Below, piece by piece: positions 1 through 4,859 of a stretch of 5,504 bases of DNA. This stretch comes from Pseudorhodobacter antarcticus (GTDB lineage Bacteria; Pseudomonadota; Alphaproteobacteria; Rhodobacterales; Rhodobacteraceae). The stretch is from assembly GCA_945861995.1 (NCBI GenBank), contig CAMAWZ010000177.1:1-5504 (forward strand), given 5' to 3'. The notes below the pieces were generated by a model. It was given only the letters and a program-made list of their open reading frames with translations. It did not search any database and was not told the origin of the DNA. A program made the translations under genes and the position numbers. How positions within the stretch are numbered: the first letter of the stretch is position 1; each line of letters begins with the position of its first letter.

Positions 1-939
1 CGGGTGTAGGCCTTGCACGTCATAGTGCAGAGGTTGGTTGCGGTCTTCGCGCAGAAGAAGCGGGCCGTCAAGGTCTGCGAATTCGGCGCCTTGCGCCAGC
101 AGGCTGGCGGGCGCCATGGCAAGGCTTGATCCCACCATACAGCCCACCATCACGCGCAGGCCCAAAACTTGGGCGGTATTGCGCGCGATCAGGCCTTCGG
201 TCAGCCCACCCGTTTTGTCCAGCTTTAGGTTGACCATATCATAGCGCCCCACGAGCGCGGGCAGGGATGCCGCATCATGCGCCGATTCGTCGGCGCAAAC
301 GGGCAGGGGGCGGGCGATTTCGGCAAGCATCTGATCTGCGCCTGCAGGCAGGGGCTGTTCCACCAGCGCCACGCCAAGGCTGATAAGATGCGGGGCAAGG
401 TGGGTGTAAATGGCAGGCGTCCAGCCTTCATTCGCGTCAATAATCAGGGTTGCGTCTGGCGCGCCCATGCGCACGGCCTCTAGGCGGGGCATATCATCTG
501 GCGTGCCAAGTTTGATTTTCAAAATGGGGCGGTGGGCGTTGGCGCAGGCCTTAGCGCGCATAATCTCGGGGGTATCCAGCGAAAGGGTAAAGGCGGTTTG
601 AACAGGGGTGGGGGCGGGAAGGCCTGCCAATTCCCACGCACGTTTGCCTGCCGCCTTACATTCCCAATCCCACAGCGCGCAATCCACCGCATTGCGGGCA
701 GCGCCAGCGGGCAGGGCGGTTTGAAGGGCAGTGCGCGTGATATCAGGGGCTAGGGTTTCAATCTGCGCAGCCACGCTGCCCAATGTTTCGCCATAGCGGG
801 CGTAGGGCACACATTCGCCCCAGCCCGTATGGCCGCCGCGCGTGATGCGCACGGTCAGCACATCGGCGTGGGTCTTGCTGCCGCGCGAGATGGTGAAGGT
901 TTCCCGCAGGGCGAAACGGTCGTGGGTTACAGTGATCAT
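1..939 (-). CDS. dgcA: Enolase-superfamily epimerase: N-acetyl-D-Glu racemase DgcA or L-Ala-D/L-Glu epimerase (3' end cut by window)
   Basis: The minus-strand frame is open from an ATG at 939 to the window edge, giving 313 residues with no stop. Relatives are about 320 residues, so only the last few are missing. The N-terminal capping domain (about 1-115) contains GWGECVPYARYGE. The barrel carries the muconate-lactonizing-enzyme subgroup signature: KIK at 141-143, metal ligands D168 (IIDANEGW), E194 (VEQPLP) and D217 (CADES), and the strand-6 lysines in NLKLDKTGG (237-245). GCMVGSS (266-272) and DLDGP (289-293) follow. Such enzymes swap the configuration at an alpha carbon by proton transfer between two lysines, using Mg2+ in the cytoplasm. 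In dipeptide epimerases the DxD pair binds the substrate ammonium group; Rhodobacterales homologues are often named DgcA (D-glutamate catabolism). Sequence alone does not separate muropeptide recycling from D-Glu catabolism. No clear Shine-Dalgarno precedes the ATG. The gene is divergent from mcl1. Confidence 0.85.
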   Translation of the reverse strand, partial: MITVTHDRFALRETFTISRGSKTHADVLTVRITRGGHTGWGECVPYARYGETLGSVAAQIETLAPDITRTALQTALPAGAARNAVDCALWDWECKAAGKRAWELAGLPAPTPVQTAFTLSLDTPEIMRAKACANAHRPILKIKLGTPDDMPRLEAVRMGAPDATLIIDANEGWTPAIYTHLAPHLISLGVALVEQPLPAGADQMLAEIARPLPVCADESAHDAASLPALVGRYDMVNLKLDKTGGLTEGLIARNTAQVLGLRVMVGCMVGSSLAMAPASLLAQGAEFADLDGPLLLREDRNQPLHYDVQGLHP

Positions 940-979
940 AGGGCATTGTGGCGCGGGCGCGGGGAAAAGAAAAGCGGCG

Positions 980-1004
980 CTGCTGGGCAGCAGTTCCTGC
1001 TGGG
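980..1004. repeat. Short dyad plus direct repeat of CTGCTGGG between divergent genes
   Basis: CTGCTG at 980-985 and CAGCAG at 988-993 form a perfect 6-bp inverted repeat separated by GG. The 8-mer CTGCTGGG occurs at 980-987 and again at 997-1004, seventeen bases apart, so about one and a half helical turns. It lies between the epimerase start (939) and the mcl1 start (1085), in the leader of the minus-strand gene if its promoter is at 1038-1043. It could be an operator or an RNA hairpin in that leader, or chance in GC-rich DNA. No regulator is identified. Confidence 0.3.
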
Positions 1005-1012
1005 TTTGCAAA
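1005..1012. promoter_or_regulatory. TTTGCAAA palindrome upstream of mcl1, candidate ScfR-type operator
   Basis: A perfect 8-bp palindrome TTTGCAAA lies 72 bp upstream of the mcl1 ATG. A degenerate second copy, CTTGCGTC at 1018-1025, keeps the TTGC core after a 5-base spacer. From memory, short-chain fatty acyl-CoA regulators such as PccR of Rhodobacter sphaeroides and RamB of Corynebacterium recognise paired TTTGCAAA-like elements near acyl-CoA assimilation genes. The placement before an ethylmalonyl-CoA pathway gene fits. Against it, the second half is poor, the spacing is one base longer than the published arrangement, and the same 12 bases (TTTGCAAAAGCT) occur inside accA at 2953-2964, where they simply encode protein. 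Confidence 0.3.
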
Positions 1013-1037
1013 AGCTGCTTGCGTCTGCGGGCGCAAC

Positions 1038-1043
1038 ATTATA
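1038..1043 (-). promoter_or_regulatory. Perfect -10 box (TATAAT) for the minus-strand epimerase
   Basis: On the minus strand 1043-1038 reads TATAAT, an exact match to the sigma-70 -10 consensus, about 98 bp upstream of the epimerase ATG. The -35 position (around 1061-1067) is poor, reading TTCGTT at 17-bp spacing. TTGATT at 1059-1054 is too close to serve. The plus strand offers TATAAC at 1040-1045 behind TTGCGT (1019-1024) with a short 15-bp spacer, so the same few bases might also serve mcl1. Neither call is firm. Confidence 0.3.
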
Positions 1044-1084
1044 ACGCCATAGCAATCAAAAACGAAATATGATTGCGATTAGAA

Positions 1085-2044
1085 ATGTCCTTCCGTCCAC
1101 AACCCACCCCCATCGCCCGCCCAAACCGCTGCCAGTTGTTTGGCCCCGGATCACGCCCCGCGCTGTTTGAAAAGATGGCCGCTTCAGCCGCGGATGTGAT
1201 CAATTTGGATCTAGAGGATTCGGTTGCGCCAAGCGACAAAGACACCGCCCGCGCCAATATAATCGCGGCGATTGGAGCCATCGATTGGGGCAACAAGACC
1301 CTGTCGGTGCGAATCAACGGCCTAGACACCCCCTATTGGTACCGCGATGTTGTGGATTTGCTGGAACAATCCTCAGATCGCCTTGACCAGATTATGATCC
1401 CCAAAGTGGGCTGTGCGGCGGATGTTTACGCTGTGGATGCGTTGGTCACGGCGGTTGAACGCGCGAAGGGCCGCGCCAAGCCGATTACCTTTGAGGTGAT
1501 CATCGAATCTGCCGCAGGCATTGCCCATGTCGAGGAAATTGCAGCATCCTCCCCCCGCCTTGTGGCGATGTCGCTGGGAGCTGCCGATTTTGCCGCCAGC
1601 ATGGGGATGCAAACCACGGGCATCGGCGGGACGCAGGAAAACTACTACATGATCCAGAACGGCGCAAAACATTGGCCCGATCCGTGGCACTGGGCGCAGG
1701 CCGCGATTGTTGCCGCCTGCCGCACACATGGGGTGCTGCCCGTGGACGGCCCGTTTGGCGATTTTTCCGATGATGAGGGGTTCTTGGCCCAAGCCCACCG
1801 CTGCGCCACGCTGGGAATGGTTGGAAAATGGGCCATTCACCCCAAACAAATCGCGCTGGCCAATTCGGTGTTTACGCCCAGCGATGCCGCCGTGGCCGAG
1901 GCCCGCGAGATTTTGGCCGCGATGGCAGACGCCAAGGCGCGCGGCGAGGGGGCCACAGTCTATAAGGGCCGCTTGGTGGATATCGCATCGATCAAACAGG
2001 CCGAGGTGATTGTGAAACAGGCTGAAATGCTGGCGGCATCCTAA
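1085..2044 (+). CDS. mcl1: L-malyl-CoA/beta-methylmalyl-CoA lyase (Mcl1)
   Basis: This 319-residue CitE-like TIM-barrel lyase cleaves L-malyl-CoA to acetyl-CoA and glyoxylate. It also interconverts beta-methylmalyl-CoA with propionyl-CoA and glyoxylate, closing the ethylmalonyl-CoA pathway that replaces the glyoxylate shunt in many Rhodobacterales. The residues known for the family sit at the expected numbers: R76 (SVRING), Mg2+ ligands E141 (EVIIES) and D168 (GAADFA), and D299 (GRLVDI) near the C-terminus. Length and the opening MSFR...RPNRCQLFGPGSRPALFEK match the Rhodobacter protein as I recall it, which is why I choose ATG 1085 over the in-frame TTG at 1073. No good Shine-Dalgarno is visible before it (only GATTAGAA). 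It is transcribed alone: divergent from the epimerase and separated from accA by terminator-like hairpins. Mcl2 (malyl-CoA thioesterase) is shorter and a poorer fit. Confidence 0.95.
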   Translation: MSFRPQPTPIARPNRCQLFGPGSRPALFEKMAASAADVINLDLEDSVAPSDKDTARANIIAAIGAIDWGNKTLSVRINGLDTPYWYRDVVDLLEQSSDRLDQIMIPKVGCAADVYAVDALVTAVERAKGRAKPITFEVIIESAAGIAHVEEIAASSPRLVAMSLGAADFAASMGMQTTGIGGTQENYYMIQNGAKHWPDPWHWAQAAIVAACRTHGVLPVDGPFGDFSDDEGFLAQAHRCATLGMVGKWAIHPKQIALANSVFTPSDAAVAEAREILAAMADAKARGEGATVYKGRLVDIASIKQAEVIVKQAEMLAAS

Positions 2045-2085
2045 CCCAGCCCGCTTCTCTTTTTCTTAAATATCCACAGGGGTGA

Positions 2086-2117
2086 GGCCAAAGGCCGAGG
2101 GGGGCGTGCCCCCCTTT
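2086..2117 (+). terminator. Two tandem hairpins after mcl1, probable terminator
   Basis: GGCC-AAA-GGCC (2086-2096, the arms at 2086-2089 and 2093-2096) is followed directly by a stronger stem: A plus six G (2098-2104), loop CGTG (2105-2108), six C plus T (2109-2115), then TT. The short T run makes it a weak intrinsic terminator on paper, but the GC stem is very stable. It begins 41 bp after the mcl1 stop. The preceding stretch CTCTTTTTCTTAAATATCC (2057-2075) together with these hairpins resembles an intergenic element I associate with many Rhodobacterales gene ends. Confidence 0.6.
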
Positions 2118-2142
2118 GCGTCCTATCCACCTGCCCTGCCCG

Positions 2143-2171
2143 TTGCACTTTGCCCCCGCTTTGCGCATATA
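2143..2171 (+). promoter_or_regulatory. Weak candidate promoter for accA
   Basis: TTGCAC (2143-2148) and CATATA (2166-2171) are separated by 17 bp and lie just downstream of the hairpins that isolate mcl1. Each hexamer matches only three of six consensus positions. Transcription would begin near 2178 and leave a leader of roughly 17 bases, enough for the Shine-Dalgarno at 2184-2188. The position is sensible, since accA needs its own promoter here, but the match is weak. Confidence 0.3.
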
Positions 2172-2183
2172 GGGCCAAACAGC

Positions 2184-2188
2184 GGGAG
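2184..2188 (+). promoter_or_regulatory. Shine-Dalgarno of accA, fixes its start
   Basis: GGGAG lies six bases before ATG 2195. The frame remains open upstream to 2150, but the added 15 residues lack a ribosome site and are not part of the family. This site therefore settles the start at 2195. Confidence 0.6.
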
Positions 2189-2194
2189 CATCTG

Positions 2195-3154
2195 ATGAAC
2201 TACCTCGAGTTTGAAAAGCCCTTGGCGGAAATCGAAGGCAAGGCCGAAGAGCTGCGCGCGATGGCGCGGGCCAACCCTGCGATGGATATTTCCAAAGAAT
2301 CCGAAGGGCTGGATCGCAAGGCGGGCGTGATGCTGAAGGATATGTATAAATCCCTGACCCCTTGGCAGAAATGCCAAGTCGCGCGCCATCCTGATCGCCC
2401 CCATGCGAAAAATTACATCGAGGCGCTGTTCCAAGAATTCACTCTGCTGGCAGGGGATCGCGGCTTTGCCGATGACCACGCCGTCATGGGCGGGCTGGCA
2501 CGGTTTAACGATTTGCCTGTGGTGGTGATTGGCCAAGAAAAGGGCAATGACACCAAATCGCGCATTGAACGTAATTTCGGCATGGCGCGGCCCGAAGGGT
2601 ACCGCAAGGCTGTGCGGTTGATGGATTTGGCGCATCGGTTTCGCCTGCCTGTGATCACGCTGGTCGATACCCCCGGTGCATACCCTGGTAAAGGTGCCGA
2701 GGAGCGGGGGCAGGCCGAGGCGATTGCGCGGTCCACCGCCAAATGTCTGGAAATAGGCGTGCCTGTGGTGTCGGTCATCATTGGTGAAGGCGGGTCTGGC
2801 GGCGCGGTGGCCTTTGCCACGGCCAACCGCATCGCCATGCTGGAACATTCGGTTTATTCCGTGATCTCGCCCGAAGGCTGCGCATCGATCCTGTGGAAAA
2901 ATGCCGAAAAAATGCGCGAGGCGGCTGAAGCGCTGCGCCTGACCGCGCAAGATTTGCAAAAGCTAGGCGTGATTGACCGCATTATCACCGAACCTTTGGG
3001 CGGCGCGCAGCGCGACCGTAAGGCGACCATCGAGGCCGTTGGCAAAGCGATTGAGGCGATGCTGGGGGATTTGTCGGGCAAGTCTGCCGATTGGCTGATC
3101 AAAGACCGCCGCCAAAAATTCCTGGGCATGGGCAGCAAGGTGCTGGCTGCGTGA
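2195..3154 (+). CDS. accA: Acetyl-CoA carboxylase carboxyltransferase subunit alpha
   Basis: AccA pairs with AccD as the alpha2beta2 carboxyltransferase that moves the carboxyl group from carboxybiotin on AccB to acetyl-CoA, making malonyl-CoA in the cytoplasm. The protein is 319 residues, the usual bacterial length. It opens with the typical coiled N-terminal segment (YLEFEKPLAEIE, 3-14). The crotonase-like carboxyltransferase core follows: MARPEGYRKA (130-139), VDTPGAYPG (157-165) and GEGGSGGA (197-204), whose glycines form the oxyanion hole. SPEGCASILWK (225-235) is another AccA hallmark. As expected, the zinc finger of AccD is absent. The start is fixed by GGGAG six bases upstream. The stop shares GTGA with the downstream transporter start, so the two are probably translated from one message. 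Nothing looks degraded. Confidence 0.97.
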   Translation: MNYLEFEKPLAEIEGKAEELRAMARANPAMDISKESEGLDRKAGVMLKDMYKSLTPWQKCQVARHPDRPHAKNYIEALFQEFTLLAGDRGFADDHAVMGGLARFNDLPVVVIGQEKGNDTKSRIERNFGMARPEGYRKAVRLMDLAHRFRLPVITLVDTPGAYPGKGAEERGQAEAIARSTAKCLEIGVPVVSVIIGEGGSGGAVAFATANRIAMLEHSVYSVISPEGCASILWKNAEKMREAAEALRLTAQDLQKLGVIDRIITEPLGGAQRDRKATIEAVGKAIEAMLGDLSGKSADWLIKDRRQKFLGMGSKVLAA

Positions 3155-3465
3155 ACCCTTGGCTGTTGATCGTTATTGCTGGGGTTTTGGAAACCGTCTG
3201 GGCACTGGGGCTGAAATATTCAGACGGGTTCACAAAGCTGTGGCCCAGTGTGCTGACCATCGTGGCGATGATCGGCAGCTTTTGGCTGCTGTCGCTGGCG
3301 ATGAAATCCCTGCCCGTGGGCACGGCCTATGCGGTTTGGGTGGGTATTGGCGTGATGGGCACAGTTATTTTTGGTGTGGTGCTGCTGGGCGAGCCTGTGA
3401 ACGCCATGCGGATCGTGGGGATTTTGCTGCTGTTGGCGGGGATTATCGCGCTGAAACTGGCGTAA
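3151..3465 (+). CDS. sugE: Small multidrug resistance transporter, SugE/Gdx type (probable guanidinium exporter)
   Basis: A 104-residue inner-membrane protein with four hydrophobic segments (about 3-20, 32-50, 57-79 and 85-102), the standard SMR size. It should act as an antiparallel dimer exchanging cations for protons through the conserved E14 (AGVLETVWALGLKY, 10-23). WALGLKY and KSLPVGTAYAVWVGIG (52-67) follow the SugE/Gdx pattern, whose known members export guanidinium, rather than the EmrE/Qac pattern. The GTG at 3151 is chosen because it overlaps the accA stop as GTGA and begins directly at the first membrane helix; the frame is open upstream only because it runs inside accA. AAGG at 3137-3140 may help initiation, though ten bases is a long spacer. 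No guanidine riboswitch is possible immediately upstream because the gene overlaps accA. The actual substrate is inferred. Confidence 0.9.
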   Translation: MNPWLLIVIAGVLETVWALGLKYSDGFTKLWPSVLTIVAMIGSFWLLSLAMKSLPVGTAYAVWVGIGVMGTVIFGVVLLGEPVNAMRIVGILLLLAGIIALKLA

Positions 3466-3486
3466 AGCAGGCCTGCATTAGGCCAG
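3457..3486. terminator. 30-bp dyad at the convergent junction, candidate bidirectional terminator
   Basis: The dyad is centred between 3471 and 3472. The outer arms are CTGGC (3457-3461) and GCCAG (3482-3486), and the inner perfect palindrome is GCAGGCCTGC (3467-3476), with five unpaired bases on each side. It spans the stop of the SMR gene and ends two bases before the last codon of the opposing flavoprotein gene. Its position between converging genes suggests transcript ends for both strands. There is no T run, so it would be a non-classical terminator or an RNA end-stabilising hairpin. Confidence 0.45.
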
Positions 3487-3488
3487 CC

Positions 3489-4094
3489 TTACCACCAATT
3501 CAGATGCGCGCGGGTGGCGCGTTCGCGGTCATAGTCCGCCCCGTCAATCGTGCCTTCGCTGGCGTCTTGCAGCATTTGGCCAACGGATGGCAGGCCGTCG
3601 GAACAATCGCCCGCTGCCCAAAGCTCTGATCGCTGCAAAGCGCGGGCGCATTGGGAGTAAATCTCGTCAATCGCTATCACGATCACGGTGCGCGGGTTTT
3701 GCCCATCCCGTTCAAAGCGCTGGCGCAGTGCCAGATCCGCCGTCAGCCGCGCCCGCCCATTTACCCGCACCGAGGTGGTGGAACCTGGGATCATGAAATA
3801 CAGCGCCACGCGGCCATCGCGCACGATATTGCGCAGGGAATCGATGCGGTCATTACCGCGCCAATCGGGCAAGGCAAGGGTCTGTTCGTCCAGTTCCGCA
3901 ACAACGGGTCCCGCATCGCCGCGCGGGCTGCCATCGACGCCTTCATCGCCTACAGTAGACAGAATGCAAAACCGCGAGGCCATGATAAAGGCGCGGTAAC
4001 TGGGGGTCATTCGCCCCGCGACTTTGCGCAGCGCGGGCGGCTTTGGCACGCCGTAATGGCTGTGCAGGCTGTCTAAATCGCTGATCCAGTCCAT
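3489..4094 (-). CDS. Pyridoxamine 5'-phosphate oxidase-family (PPOX-type) FMN-binding protein
   Basis: A 201-residue soluble protein with the split-barrel flavin-binding fold. The recognisable stretch is SPRGDAG (56-62), LALPDWRGNDRIDSLRNI (73-90), ALYFMIPG (97-104) and TSVRVNGRA (107-115). This is the pattern of the family that includes DR_2398 and MSMEG_1061, about 200 residues long. Members probably bind FMN or F420-like cofactors, but a physiological reaction is not established, and it should not be read as the vitamin B6 enzyme PdxH. The start ATG at 4094 has AGAAAAGG (4108-4101) six bases upstream. It lies 15 bases behind the plsC stop on the same strand, so it is probably the last gene of the ftsX-plsC operon. 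It converges on the SMR gene with 23 bp between stops. Confidence 0.85.
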   Translation of the reverse strand: MDWISDLDSLHSHYGVPKPPALRKVAGRMTPSYRAFIMASRFCILSTVGDEGVDGSPRGDAGPVVAELDEQTLALPDWRGNDRIDSLRNIVRDGRVALYFMIPGSTTSVRVNGRARLTADLALRQRFERDGQNPRTVIVIAIDEIYSQCARALQRSELWAAGDCSDGLPSVGQMLQDASEGTIDGADYDRERATRAHLNWW

Positions 4095-4109
4095 ATCGCG
4101 CCTTTTCTG

Positions 4110-4859
4110 TTACGCCGTTTTCATCGCCGCGCGCGCTTGCCGCACCAAGAGATCGGAGGCAGGTTCAATTGCCGCCTCAACGCGGGCCATAAAGTCTTCC
4201 GATGGCAGGCCGCTGGGGATTTCGGGCAAAAATTCGACCACTGCCGTGCCAGCATAGCGGATGATGCCGCGCTTGGGCCAGAACACGCCGGCATTGGTGG
4301 CAACTGGCACGCAAGGTTGGCCCAGTTCGGCGTACAGCGCCGCCGTGCCGCGTTTATAGGGCGCTTTTGCATCGGGATGCACGCGGGTTCCTTGGGGATA
4401 GATCACCATTTGGCCCGGCATTTCGCGGCCCGATGCCACGGCGTCCAGCATGGCGGCAATTGCCGCGCCGCGCTTGCCGCGCGCCACGGGCACGCAACCC
4501 ATGCGCAGTGCATACCAGCCAAGGAAGGGGGCAAAGCGCAGTTCGGCCTTCATGATAAACTTACCGCGCGGAATGGCGGCGTAGATCATCATGATGTCTA
4601 AAAAGCTGTGATGCTTGCCTGCGACCAGCACTTGGCCACTGGGGGGCGTTCCGCGTGTTTCCACCCGCAGCCCGCACAAAACGCGCAGGGAAAAGAACAC
4701 CCAACGGCAATAGGCATGGGCTGCGTCCGCCGCGCCTTGCGGCGAGACAATGGCGCGCGGCAGATAAATGACAGCCGTGATTGCCATGGCCAGATACATT
4801 TGGATGACAAAGATCAGCGAGGCCAGCCAGCGAATAGGCTGGCGGATAAAATTGGGCAT
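4110..4859 (-). CDS. plsC: 1-acyl-sn-glycerol-3-phosphate acyltransferase
   Basis: This 249-residue enzyme acylates lysophosphatidic acid at the sn-2 position to give phosphatidic acid, at the inner face of the cytoplasmic membrane. A hydrophobic N-terminal segment (about 11-34) anchors it. Acyltransferase motif I is KHHSFLD (82-88), with the H83-x4-D88 catalytic pair intact; the usual NH is KH here. Motif II is represented by GCVPVARGKR (121-130). Motif III reads YPQGTR (154-159) where FPEGTR is the common form, so Q156 replaces the usual glutamate. Motif IV is CVPVATNAG (183-191). The ATG overlaps the ftsX stop by one base (TAATG), with AAAGGA nine bases upstream. An ornithine-lipid or other lysophospholipid acyltransferase is the main alternative, since PlsC paralogues are common in this group. 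Confidence 0.9.
   Translation of the reverse strand: MPNFIRQPIRWLASLIFVIQMYLAMAITAVIYLPRAIVSPQGAADAAHAYCRWVFFSLRVLCGLRVETRGTPPSGQVLVAGKHHSFLDIMMIYAAIPRGKFIMKAELRFAPFLGWYALRMGCVPVARGKRGAAIAAMLDAVASGREMPGQMVIYPQGTRVHPDAKAPYKRGTAALYAELGQPCVPVATNAGVFWPKRGIIRYAGTAVVEFLPEIPSGLPSEDFMARVEAAIEPASDLLVRQARAAMKTA

Noticed and set aside
758..1039. A 93-codon minus-strand frame starting near the TATAAT box
   Set aside because: It overlaps the start of the epimerase in another frame. Its translation is Arg/His-rich, whereas the epimerase frame carries the conserved GWGECVPYARYGE.
1373..1849. A 158-codon minus-strand frame inside mcl1
   Set aside because: It is antisense to a gene with all catalytic residues in place, of low-complexity composition, with no family resemblance.
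2150..2194. A 15-residue N-terminal extension of AccA from an alternative start
   Set aside because: There is no Shine-Dalgarno, the residues are unlike AccA, and GGGAG sits correctly before ATG 2195. The extension would also overlap the candidate promoter.
2123..2959. A 278-codon open frame on the minus strand opposite accA
   Set aside because: It lies antisense to an unmistakable accA, its translation is rich in His, Gln and Arg with no domain or membrane pattern, and it has no ribosome site. It is a codon-bias shadow.
2953..2964. A second TTTGCAAAAGCT as a regulatory site
   Set aside because: It is inside accA and encodes the normal residues LQKL. It is treated as coincidence, and as a caution about the copy at 1005.
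3100..3150. A guanidine riboswitch controlling the SMR gene
   Set aside because: The upstream bases are accA codons with no paired ACGR hairpin loops, and the two genes overlap by four bases.
4137..4601. A 154-codon plus-strand frame opposite plsC
   Set aside because: It is antisense to plsC, with the His/Ala/Gly-rich composition typical of shadow frames in GC-rich DNA.
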